NCBI GenBank assembly: GCA_966185765.1
Contig: CBIFVZ010000043.1
Location: 1 to 35,287, forward strand
Length of the DNA stretch: 35,287 nucleotides
DNA from: CBIFVZ01 sp966185765
Lineage (GTDB): Bacteria; Pseudomonadota; Gammaproteobacteria; Enterobacterales; Enterobacteriaceae
Direction of reading: 5' to 3'
The first letter of the stretch is position 1. Every line of letters starts with the position of its first letter. The position numbers and the translations under genes are program-made. Of this stretch, positions 8,053 through 15,086 are shown one piece after another. Under the pieces are notes generated by a model, which worked only from the letters and a program-made list of their open reading frames with translations, ran no database searches and was not told the DNA's origin.

Positions 8053-9039
8053 ATGAAAGACAATGTCATCCTGTACAAATCCCTCCCTGCCGACGACCTG
8101 CTCACGCGCCTGGAAGCCCATTTCACCGTCACGCAGGTGAACGGTCTTGGCCCTGACACGGTAGCTCAGCACGCACAGGCATTTGCTAACGCGCAAGGTC
8201 TTATTGGCTCCGGCGGCAAAGTCGATGAAGCGTTACTCGCTAAGATGCCCAAATTACGTGCCTGCTCAACCATTTCTGCCGGTTACAATACCTTTGACGT
8301 TGACGCGCTGACCCGGCGCGGCATCCCACTCATGCACACACCCGACGCCCTGACCGAAACCGTGGCAGATACCCTGATGACGCTGGTGCTGACAACGGCC
8401 CGTCGTGCCGTTGACGTCGCTGAAAGAGTGAAAAGAGGTGAATGGACCGGCAGTATCACACCAGACTGGTTCGGCACTGACGTGCACCATAAAACGATGG
8501 GTATTGTCGGCATGGGGCGCATCGGCATGGCGCTGGCGCAGCGCGCGCACTTTGGTTTTAGCATGCCGATTCTCTATAACGCACGCCACCAGCACCCGGA
8601 AGCTGAAGCACGCTTTAACGCCCGCCTGTGCAGCCTGGACGACCTGCTTGCCCAGGCCGACTTCGTTTGCCTGGTGCTGCCGCTGACTGATGAAACCCAT
8701 CACCTGATTAGCAGCGCACAGCTTGCCAGAATGAAACCGACGGCCATTATTATCAACGGCGGGCGCGGTCCGGTGCTGGATGAACAGGCGCTGATTGCGG
8801 CGTTACAGGCGGGCATTATCCACGGTGCCGGGCTGGACGTGTTTGAGCACGAGCCACTGCCAGTGGACTCGCCGCTACTGAGCATGCCAAACGTAGTCGC
8901 GTTTCCGCACATCGGCTCCGCCACCGCGCAAACGCGCTACGATATGGCCGCGACCGGCGTAGAGAATCTGATTAATGCGATGACCGGGAAGTTAGAGAAA
9001 AACTGTGTGAATCCAAAGGTGGGGATAAGTAGCAAGTGA
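8053..9039 (+). CDS. ghrB: Glyoxylate/hydroxypyruvate / 2-ketogluconate reductase
   Basis: A 328-residue D-isomer-specific 2-hydroxyacid dehydrogenase, clearly orthologous to E. coli GhrB (YiaE), which reduces glyoxylate, hydroxypyruvate and 2-keto-D-gluconate with NADPH. The Rossmann motif is GIVGMGRIGMALAQRAHFGF (about residues 150-169). The catalytic Arg is in NGGRGPVLDE, Glu in DVFEHEP and His in PHIGSA. ATG 8053 is chosen because it matches the family N-terminus (VILYKSLP). Here ghrB stands where kguD stands in Pseudomonas, so it probably reduces the 6-phosphate made by the upstream kinase to 6-phosphogluconate, feeding the pentose phosphate or Entner-Doudoroff route. Confidence 0.93.
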   Translation: MKDNVILYKSLPADDLLTRLEAHFTVTQVNGLGPDTVAQHAQAFANAQGLIGSGGKVDEALLAKMPKLRACSTISAGYNTFDVDALTRRGIPLMHTPDALTETVADTLMTLVLTTARRAVDVAERVKRGEWTGSITPDWFGTDVHHKTMGIVGMGRIGMALAQRAHFGFSMPILYNARHQHPEAEARFNARLCSLDDLLAQADFVCLVLPLTDETHHLISSAQLARMKPTAIIINGGRGPVLDEQALIAALQAGIIHGAGLDVFEHEPLPVDSPLLSMPNVVAFPHIGSATAQTRYDMAATGVENLINAMTGKLEKNCVNPKVGISSK

Positions 9040-9285
9040 TCCGGTAAACCGTTCGTCTCAGAAAAATCAAACCAGACAACATAGTGGTGGTGTCCACAGG
9101 GGATATTCTGGTGACATTAAGTGCTACATGAACTTATTAAGAAGACGAAATATTATTAACGGCCAGCCCGACGCATGAGTCGTGCTGGCCGTTTAAAACC
9201 ACACGGCGTTTAATAATCGCTATGTGAGGGTGTCAACCCATAGATAAGCGTTAGAAAAATACCTGTATTACATCATTGCATGTAA
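9040..9285. other. Gap between ghrB and the small paralogue pair
   Basis: A 246-bp stretch with no supported gene. It marks the boundary between the backbone-like ghrB and the AT-rich island; the only structured element is the long hairpin at 9158-9194. Confidence 0.5.
9158..9194. terminator. Strong hairpin, probable bidirectional terminator
   Basis: AACGGCCAGC (9158-9167) pairs perfectly with GCTGGCCGTT (9184-9193), and CGAC/GTCG extends the stem inside. It lies between convergent ghrB and the small genes on the minus strand. The flanking T tracts are short (GTTTAAAA on plus, TTAATAATATTT on minus), so efficiency is uncertain. Confidence 0.65.
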
Positions 9286-9651
9286 TTAGTTGTACCCACC
9301 TGGCTCATAATATTCCACGGTTTTTGTGAGGTGTAATGCAGGTATCGCAGGATATATCGCTGCCCCCTTCTCGCCAAATGGTTCATAAAAGCAATGCCCG
9401 GTTACACTTGCAGAAGGCGGGGCTGAACTGAGACTCTCGCCGGTATAATACATTTTATCATCCGTAAGATCTTTGAAGTAAACAACATACCTTTGGCTTA
9501 AACGCAAATAACCTTCCGGGGTCAAGAAATCGAGTTGATCATCAGGTTCGATACCACCAGACATTTTCTTATATCGCCCGTCAATAACATCACCAAATTT
9601 TGCCTTATACAAGCTATAACAGATTTCTTTCGATAACACATTAATATCCAT
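9286..9651 (-). CDS. Hypothetical protein, paralogue of the upstream small gene
   Basis: A 121-residue protein I do not recognise. It has no signal peptide or membrane segment, is mildly acidic and rich in Tyr. A good ribosome site (AAAAGGAATTCCT before ATG) supports translation. It shares LYKA-x2-GD(I/V)ID-x2-Y-x-KM(S/T)G near residues 14-32, a central YY tract and a later YEPF-x-YP element with the 113-residue protein encoded 67 bp upstream on the same strand, so the two are diverged duplicates, probably one transcript. Base composition is visibly more AT-rich than the flanking ghrB and yiaF, suggesting acquisition. No function is proposed. Confidence 0.7.
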   Translation of the reverse strand: MDINVLSKEICYSLYKAKFGDVIDGRYKKMSGGIEPDDQLDFLTPEGYLRLSQRYVVYFKDLTDDKMYYTGESLSSAPPSASVTGHCFYEPFGEKGAAIYPAIPALHLTKTVEYYEPGGYN

Positions 9652-9718
9652 AGGAATTCCTTTTAAAATATAAGAAATATACTTAATACAGGGTCAAGAC
9701 GTTTTTATAAACAGCGCA

Positions 9719-10060
9719 TTACCATGCGCGATAACATTTCGCCGCATTCAAGCTGGAGCGATAGGAAGTGGTAGGATAATCCGTGATTGAGGCATCAACA
9801 AATGGCTCAAGGTATGCGTCATCTCCCGCCGTTGGCGCCCGTTGCATATCCCAGACCACATAATATGTCTTTGCAAGAGACAGATGATTGATTGCCATCG
9901 TATAGTTCATTTTACGGTGAATAACCCCGTTTTCATCAGCATCACTTGCACTCTCAGTGTTAAATACACCGGTCATTTTCATATAGATATCATCAATAAT
10001 ATCGCCAGTTTCTGCTTTATAAAGACGATACAAGGTTTCCAGAGGTAAAGTGTCAGCCAT
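9719..10060 (-). CDS. Hypothetical protein, first of a paralogous pair
   Basis: A 113-residue protein of unknown family, without signal peptide or transmembrane helix, and acidic (NTESASDADENG near residues 34-45). It has the strong ribosome site AAGGAG seven bases before ATG 10060, and a perfect TATAAT lies about 50 bp upstream. Residues 11-30 (RLYKAETGDIIDDIYMKMTG) and the YLEPF...YP region match the downstream 121-residue protein in order and spacing. The GDIIDD segment hints at a conserved acidic patch, but no catalytic motif can be named. Codon and base composition differ from the backbone. Both genes are absent from the corresponding place in E. coli. Confidence 0.72.
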   Translation of the reverse strand: MADTLPLETLYRLYKAETGDIIDDIYMKMTGVFNTESASDADENGVIHRKMNYTMAINHLSLAKTYYVVWDMQRAPTAGDDAYLEPFVDASITDYPTTSYRSSLNAAKCYRAW

Positions 10061-10108
10061 AAAAATCTCCTTATTTATTTTTAATCCCAGACCGTTGCCT
10101 GGACGTTC

Positions 10109-10114
10109 ATTATA
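10109..10114 (-). promoter_or_regulatory. Predicted -10 element for the small paralogue pair
   Basis: On the minus strand this reads TATAAT, a perfect sigma-70 -10 hexamer, about 50 bases upstream of the ATG at 10060. The -35 region at the right distance (TGTGTA/ATGTGT, about 10132-10137) is poor, as expected for an activator-dependent promoter; it abuts the palindrome at 10137-10147. Confidence 0.55.
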
Positions 10115-10136
10115 TTTAAAAGCCTGAGATTACACA

Positions 10137-10147
10137 TGCGGTCCGCA
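10137..10147. repeat. TGCGG(T)CCGCA palindrome, copy 1
   Basis: A perfect 11-bp palindrome around a central T, in otherwise AT-rich DNA. Its centre lies about 40 bp upstream of the start point predicted from TATAAT, the position of a class II activator site. Two further copies are at 10199 and 10220. Confidence 0.7.
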
Positions 10148-10198
10148 GAAAGTTTTTAATATTTAATTAATTTAAAATCAATTGGTTACAGGTATGCC

Positions 10199-10230
10199 TG
10201 CGGTCCGCGCACCGGCAAATGCGGACCGCA
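10199..10230. repeat. TGCGG(T/A)CCGCA palindromes, copies 2 and 3
   Basis: Copy 2, TGCGGTCCGCG at 10199-10209, has one arm mismatch; copy 3, TGCGGACCGCA at 10220-10230, is perfect. Their centres are 21 bp apart, about two helical turns. Together they can also form a cruciform or RNA hairpin with 10-bp arms (10199-10208 against 10221-10230). Confidence 0.7.
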
Positions 10231-10586
10231 AAAAGCGCATTAATAATTAATTAAAAAAATCAGAGAGAATAACTTTTTCCTGGCACCAGACTCGCTGCTT
10301 TTTAACAAAAAATGTCGTTTTCAAACTAAAAAGTCGCACCAGCAAGAATAATGAGATTTTATCTCGCGAACACACTTAAGTTTTAAATAAATTAATACCT
10401 GGCACTGAGGAGCAATATTTGTCCATATAAGCGTAGGTACTTATGCGTTTCTTATAAACCACCGGTAAGAAACATACCCGAGGTGCGGTACACACCCCCT
10501 GAAGGTACGGTGCGGATAACCCTGGGAATCAGGCTATAAGGCCAGAACTGAGGCTAAGAAAAGTAGGCTGAATAAAGAAAGGCAGG
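10231..10586. other. Non-coding AT-rich stretch between the small genes and yiaF
   Basis: About 350 bp with no supported gene. It contains an inverted repeat, GTTTCTTA (10447-10454) with TAAGAAAC (10466-10473), and the related fragments GGTGCGGTACACACC and GGTACGGTGCGG between 10482 and 10515. It may be a remnant of inserted DNA; no insertion sequence ends or transposase fragments are visible. Confidence 0.45.
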
Positions 10587-10614
10587 CAAAACATCCCCCG
10601 CCTGGCAGCGGGGG
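10587..10614 (-). terminator. Terminator downstream of yiaF
   Basis: Stem CCCCCGC (10595-10601) and GCGGGGG (10608-10614) with loop CTGGCA. On the minus strand it is followed by ATGTTTTG, a short T tract, and begins nine bases after the yiaF stop. Confidence 0.7.
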
Positions 10615-10622
10615 AAGAAAGA

Positions 10623-11333
10623 TTACTTCAGTGAATCCATCAGCGCGCCGTAAGCCTGGTTAAAGGCCTGATGCTGCGCCGACAGCGGGCCAATCAGGCT
10701 ATTGTACTGGCTTGCCTGCTGGCTGGTTGGGAACTGAATGCCGTCAGCCACAAAGCTCACGCGCGTGCCCTGCTGGGCGACAAAATCACCGACCTGCACC
10801 AGCTGCTGGGTTAAGGTCTGTGCCGCCGGGATGAGCGGCTGCATGGCATTTGCCGGGCCAGTGACGATTTTCTCATATGCCGCATCGAACGCTTTTTTCA
10901 AGTCATCCGGCTGCTTAAGGCTTGAGCGCGTACTGTCAGCCTGCATTTTTGCGCTTTCAATCTGCTGGCTCAGAATACCTAAACCACCGCCAATCTGGCG
11001 CAGCGGCTCGCGCTGGGTCATATAGTCCTGCGGCACGCGAATCGCGTTAACGCTGTCGACCACCGGTTTAACACCGTTATCCAGCGCCTGATTCAGCTGG
11101 CGTGAAAAGCCATAAAGAATGGCGTAATCAGAGGCAAATGGCCCAAACTGCTTCTTCTGATCTGCCGTAAGCGTTGGCAGACGCTCGCCGCTGCGCATCG
11201 CGGTATTTTGCAAAAAGCTGATAAACGCCTTGCGCTGATCGCCTTCTTTATCAAAACAGCCACTCAGGGTAACCACCACAAAGAGCGCCATAAACGGCGC
11301 AAACCAGCGGGACAAGGACTTACCTGTCACCAT
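10623..11333 (-). CDS. yiaF: DUF3053 lipoprotein YiaF
   Basis: A 236-residue probable lipoprotein orthologous to E. coli YiaF. The N-terminus (TGKSLSRWFAPFMALFVVVT) is a signal peptide ending in the lipobox LSGC, after which the mature protein begins CFDKEGDQRKAF. The rest is helical and Gln-rich, with ERLPTLTADQKKQFGPFASD and GIQFPTSQQASQYN strongly conserved. Function is unknown. Two adjacent ATG codons follow AAGGAG; I use the second (11333) because it aligns with the E. coli start, the first being 11336. It is flanked here by accessory genes on both sides. Confidence 0.93.
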   Translation of the reverse strand: MVTGKSLSRWFAPFMALFVVVTLSGCFDKEGDQRKAFISFLQNTAMRSGERLPTLTADQKKQFGPFASDYAILYGFSRQLNQALDNGVKPVVDSVNAIRVPQDYMTQREPLRQIGGGLGILSQQIESAKMQADSTRSSLKQPDDLKKAFDAAYEKIVTGPANAMQPLIPAAQTLTQQLVQVGDFVAQQGTRVSFVADGIQFPTSQQASQYNSLIGPLSAQHQAFNQAYGALMDSLK

Positions 11334-11703
11334 CATTTTTACTCCTTTCAACAAGGGACGCACGGCCGTGCTTTAACGCTGACAAGAATAGTCCAACAAC
11401 GTGTCGCAGGATAGACTCGATACCGATTTTTCGTTGCGGCCAGCATGTTAATTTCATGTTAATCCAGTCACAAAATCGTCTGTTAATTATACCGCCGGAT
11501 ATATCGTTAATACATTGATTCTATGGACCTAAACTAAAGAAGACGCTGCTAACACCGCTAAAGAGTACGATTATCGCACACTAACACACGGCGGCAGGAT
11601 TGCCCGGCTGACCGCGCTCTGCTTTGATTAAAGAGCGATTAACGACACTTTGTGCGTTAATCGCACAATATCACCGCAACCGCACCAGAGCAGGAACGGC
11701 CCG
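11334..11703. other. Divergent intergenic region yiaF / AAHS transporter
   Basis: About 370 bp with no supported gene. It includes AT-rich patches (GTTAATTATACC, GGATATATCGTTAATAC) likely to hold promoters for both directions, a GATTATCGCACA element near 11570, and the perfect inverted repeat at 11635-11664 close to the transporter start. Confidence 0.45.
11635..11664. promoter_or_regulatory. Perfect inverted repeat before the AAHS transporter
   Basis: GCGATTAACG (11635-11644) and CGTTAATCGC (11655-11664) are perfect 10-bp arms separated by 10 bp, ending about 40 bp before the transporter ATG. The arm-to-arm spacing of two helical turns fits a dimeric regulator. A partial extra half-site (GATTATCGCACA) lies about 65 bp further upstream. 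Confidence 0.6.
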
Positions 11704-13071
11704 ATGAACAACACAACTCGCATCGACATTCAGCGCTTTATCAACGATAGCCCGTTTTCCCGCTATCAGTGGCTTATCCTCGCGCTGTGCTTCATTACTG
11801 TCGCGATTGATGGCTTTGACACCGCTATTATTGCCTTTATCGCCTCAGACCTGGTGCAGGAATGGGGCGTACAAAAAGCCGATCTGGGTCCTGTGATGAG
11901 CGCAGCCCTGATAGGCCTTGCCGTAGGTGCGCTTACTGCCGGGCCACTGGCTGACCGCGTCGGGCGCAAAAAGGTGCTGGTGCTGTCCATTTTTGTCTTT
12001 GGCAGCTTTAGCCTGCTGACAGCATTTGCCACCAGTCTTAACTCGCTCGCGCTACTGCGCTTTCTCACCGGTCTTGGTCTGGGTGCCGCCATGCCAAACG
12101 CGGCCACGCTAATGTCGGAATACGCGCCTGAACGCAGACGTGCACTGCTGGTGAACCTGATGTTTGTGGGCTTCCCGATAGGTTCATCAATGGGGGGGTT
12201 TATCTCCGCCTGGCTGATTCCACATTTTGGCTGGCAGAGCGTGCTCATTCTGGGTGGTGTAATGCCACTCGTACTGGCCGTGGTGTTGATATTTTGTCTG
12301 CCTGAATCGGCACGCTTTCTGGTAGTACACCATAAGTCGCAGGCGCAGATAGCCGCCATTCTTAAGCGTATCGCCCCGCTGGCACAAAATCCGTATTTTG
12401 TGCTCAATGAAACAGGCCAACCCGAGAATGAGGCGAAATCGGCCATTGGCGTCATTTTCTCGCCACGCTATGTGGTTGGCACCGTCATGCTATGCCTGAC
12501 CTACTTTATGGGCCTGCTGATTTTCTACATGCTGACCAGCTGGCTACCGCTATTGATTCGCGAAACCGGTGCCAGCCTGCGCGAAGCCTCTATTATTACC
12601 GCCCTGTTCCCGCTTGGCGGCGGTATCGGTGTGCTGATTATCGGTGCGCTAATGGACCGCCTTAATGCCAATAAAGTCGTGGCAATCGGTTACTTACTCA
12701 CCGGGGTATTTGTCTGCCTGATCGGTTTTGCCACCAGTAGCCTGGTCCTGATGGGCCTGGCGGTCTTCATTGCGGGCACCATTATGAACGGCGCACAGTC
12801 TTCAATGCCCGCGCTGGCCGCCGGTTTCTACCCAACACATGGCCGCGCCACCGGTGTTGCATGGATGCTCGGCATCGGGCGCTTTGGCGGTATCCTCGGC
12901 GCGTTCAGTGGTGCACTGCTGCTGGAGCACCAGTTGTCGTTTCGTACTATCTTTATGCTGCTGGCAATTCCTGCTGTGCTCTCGGCACTGGCGCTGATGG
13001 TAAAATATCGCGCCAGCCTGCGTACACCTCAGACGGATGCCGGTCTTACTAAAGCCGCACAGAAAGCGTAA
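11704..13071 (+). CDS. AAHS-family aromatic acid:H+ symporter (MFS)
   Basis: A 455-residue inner-membrane transporter with about 12 hydrophobic segments. DGFDTAIIAFIASDL in helix 1 is the AAHS signature (PcaK, MhpT, BenK group), and GPLADRVGRKKVLVLS is MFS motif A in the loop between helices 2 and 3; FLTGLGLGAAMPNA and PESARFLV are also typical. Likely substrates are aromatic acids such as 4-hydroxybenzoate, protocatechuate or phenylpropionates; the choice cannot be made here. No catabolic gene or dedicated regulator adjoins it. ATG 11704 is preferred to an upstream GTG that lies inside the inverted repeat. It is inserted between yiaF and yiaG, which are neighbours in E. coli. Confidence 0.86.
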   Translation: MNNTTRIDIQRFINDSPFSRYQWLILALCFITVAIDGFDTAIIAFIASDLVQEWGVQKADLGPVMSAALIGLAVGALTAGPLADRVGRKKVLVLSIFVFGSFSLLTAFATSLNSLALLRFLTGLGLGAAMPNAATLMSEYAPERRRALLVNLMFVGFPIGSSMGGFISAWLIPHFGWQSVLILGGVMPLVLAVVLIFCLPESARFLVVHHKSQAQIAAILKRIAPLAQNPYFVLNETGQPENEAKSAIGVIFSPRYVVGTVMLCLTYFMGLLIFYMLTSWLPLLIRETGASLREASIITALFPLGGGIGVLIIGALMDRLNANKVVAIGYLLTGVFVCLIGFATSSLVLMGLAVFIAGTIMNGAQSSMPALAAGFYPTHGRATGVAWMLGIGRFGGILGAFSGALLLEHQLSFRTIFMLLAIPAVLSALALMVKYRASLRTPQTDAGLTKAAQKA

Positions 13072-13080
13072 TTTCTCCCC

Positions 13081-13108
13081 CCGGCGGTCTTCACCGCCGG
13101 ATTTTTTT
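13081..13108 (+). terminator. Rho-independent terminator of the AAHS transporter gene
   Basis: CCGGCGG (13081-13087) pairs with CCGCCGG (13094-13100) around TCTTCA, followed by A and seven T residues. It lies 10 bases after the transporter stop. Confidence 0.92.
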
Positions 13109-13307
13109 CAGAAATATTATCCATTCATTCAGCGTGTTATTAACGCCCGATTCTGATTAAGCACGATCGGCCACGTTCACCGCCTGCCAGACTTACATTT
13201 AAGAACTATCTTAAAGAATACTATTTACGCCCGTTCTGGCGACCCGGAAGCGGAAGGACACCTTTGCCGCTTTGCTCCTAAGCCGTTGACGTTATCAAGG
13301 AGTTCTC

Positions 13308-13595
13308 ATGGAATTGAAAGATCCTGTTTCTGAGTTACTGAATAACCTCGAATCTATCGTTTTTCAAAAAACAGAACGCACCGTCGGGCGCACGCATCCC
13401 GATACGTTTAGCGAATTTATGGCATTGCGTGACAGTACAGGACTCGAAGACAAAGAATTTGCCCAGGTGATGGGCGTGAGCGTCACCACGGTAAGGGAAT
13501 GGGCTGAACGCCGCGTCAGGCCATCTGGCGCAGAGCTGAAGCTGCTACGTCTGTTACAGGCCAACCCGCGGCTGAGTAAACAGTTAATGGAATGA
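13308..13595 (+). CDS. yiaG: HTH transcriptional regulator YiaG
   Basis: A 95-residue Cro/CI-type DNA-binding protein, orthologous to E. coli YiaG and resembling the antitoxin-type HTH fold. The helix-turn-helix is LEDKEFAQVMGVSVTTVREW (about residues 46-65), followed by RRVRPSGAELKLLRLLQANP, the most conserved part of the family. AAGGAG lies six bases before ATG 13308. No toxin gene is adjacent. In E. coli cspA follows; here the asc cluster follows on the opposite strand. Confidence 0.93.
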   Translation: MELKDPVSELLNNLESIVFQKTERTVGRTHPDTFSEFMALRDSTGLEDKEFAQVMGVSVTTVREWAERRVRPSGAELKLLRLLQANPRLSKQLME

Positions 13596-13639
13596 TGCCT
13601 TCAGCGGCACAGCCCCGGCTGGCGGTTGTGCCATTCAGG

Positions 13640-15070
13640 TTAATCCAACGCCTCACCGTTACTGGCAATCACTTTCTGATACCATCCAAAAGATTTCTTT
13701 TTACGCCGCACCAGCGTGCCGCTGCCGTCATCGTTACGATCGACGTGAACAAAACCGTAGCGTTTACTCATTTCGCCGGTTGAGGCTGAAACCAGATCAA
13801 TACAACCCCAGCTGGTGTAGCCCATCAGCTCTACGCCGTCGGCAATCGCCTCGGCCATCGCGTTAATATGCTCACGCAGGTAGCTAATGCGGTAATCGTC
13901 ATGGATTTGCCCATCGGCGGTAATCTCATCATATGCGCCAAGCCCGTTTTCCACCAGAAACAGCGGCTTCTGGTAGCGGTCATACATCATATTCATGGTG
14001 ATGCGCAGTCCCAGCGGATCAATGCCCCAACCCCACTGGCTTTGTTCAATCCACGGATTTTTCAGCGACTTCACCACGTTGGCAGCACTGCTGTTGCCGT
14101 CATTCATATCGGCCGAGGCGCAGCGTGAGGCATAGTAGCTAAATGAAACGAAATCGACGGTATTTTTCAGGATTGCGGCATCTTCTGGCTGCATCTCCAC
14201 AGAGATGCCTTTCTCAGCGAACATGCGCGCCGCCCAGGCCGGGTAAGTTCCGCGCGCCTGCACGTCGATAAAAAACAGATTTTCCCGGTCTTTTTCCAGC
14301 GCGGCCCACACGTCCTGCGGCTTGCAGGAATACGGATAAAAGTTACCGCCTGCCAGCATGCAACCGACCTGGTTTTGCGCATTCACCTCATGGGCTATCT
14401 TTGTCGCCAGCGCACTGGCAACCAGCTCATGGTGTGCAGCCTGGTATTTTACCTGCTCGTGGTTTTCACCTTCCTCAAACGCCAGCCCGGCACCGGAAAA
14501 CGGGCTGTGCAGCAGGATGTTGATTTCATTAAAGGTCAGCCAGTATTTCACCAGGCCGTCAAACGCCTCGAAACAGGTGCGGGCGTAGCGGGTAAAAAAC
14601 TCGACCATTTTACGGTTACGCCACGAGCCGTAATGCGTGACCAGATGCATCGGCACATCGAAATGACACAACGTCACCAGCGGTTCAATGCCATAGCGGC
14701 GGCACTCTTCAAATACCGCACGGTAAAACGCAATGCCTTCTTCATTTGGCGACAGTTCATCGCCGTTGGGATACAGACGGCTCCAGGCAATGGAGGTACG
14801 AAATACCTTAAAGCCCATTTCCGCCATCAGCGCGATGTCTTCTTTATAGCGATGGTAAAAATCAATCGCCTCGTGGCTTGGGTAAAACTCATCGTCGCGC
14901 AGCGTAAAGCGCTTTTCCTGCCCCAGCTTCACCGCCAGACGCTGTGGGCCGTGCGGGATCATATCCACCGTGGTCAGGCCCTTGCCACCTGCAAGATATG
15001 CGCCCTCAGCCTGGTTGGCCGCCAGTGCCCCGCCCCATAAAAACCCCGCAGGGAATCTCGTTTGTGACAT
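13640..15070 (-). CDS. ascB: 6-phospho-beta-glucosidase AscB (GH1)
   Basis: A 476-residue cytoplasmic glycoside hydrolase of family 1 that cleaves phosphorylated arbutin, salicin or cellobiose after PTS uptake. The acid/base Glu182 is in TFNEIN (179-184) and the nucleophile Glu374 in FLVENGLG; the N-terminal FLWGGALAANQAEGA signature is intact. Similarity to E. coli AscB (474 residues) is high throughout, closer than to BglA or BglB as I recall them. ATG 15070 (MSQTRFP) is preceded by GAGG and starts the family N-terminus; the reading frame upstream runs into ascF. It is the second gene of ascFB, 16 bp after ascF. Confidence 0.95.
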   Translation of the reverse strand: MSQTRFPAGFLWGGALAANQAEGAYLAGGKGLTTVDMIPHGPQRLAVKLGQEKRFTLRDDEFYPSHEAIDFYHRYKEDIALMAEMGFKVFRTSIAWSRLYPNGDELSPNEEGIAFYRAVFEECRRYGIEPLVTLCHFDVPMHLVTHYGSWRNRKMVEFFTRYARTCFEAFDGLVKYWLTFNEINILLHSPFSGAGLAFEEGENHEQVKYQAAHHELVASALATKIAHEVNAQNQVGCMLAGGNFYPYSCKPQDVWAALEKDRENLFFIDVQARGTYPAWAARMFAEKGISVEMQPEDAAILKNTVDFVSFSYYASRCASADMNDGNSSAANVVKSLKNPWIEQSQWGWGIDPLGLRITMNMMYDRYQKPLFLVENGLGAYDEITADGQIHDDYRISYLREHINAMAEAIADGVELMGYTSWGCIDLVSASTGEMSKRYGFVHVDRNDDGSGTLVRRKKKSFGWYQKVIASNGEALD

Positions 15071-15086
15071 CTCTAACCTCTTCAAT

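Noticed and set aside
10195..10235. Hairpin at the palindromes as a Rho-independent terminator
   Set aside because: The stem is not followed by a T tract in either direction, and the third copy of the same palindrome at 10137 points to a protein-binding site instead.
9040..11700. Insertion sequence or prophage as source of the accessory island
   Set aside because: No transposase, integrase, terminal inverted repeats, target duplication or tRNA attachment site could be seen.
11766..12455. Minus-strand open frame of 229 codons inside the AAHS transporter
   Set aside because: The transporter frame carries clear family motifs; the antisense translation is Ser/Arg/Thr-rich with no recognisable domain.
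14375..15040. Plus-strand open frame of 221 codons opposite ascB
   Set aside because: It is fully covered by the convincing GH1 gene on the other strand and has no ribosome site or family resemblance.
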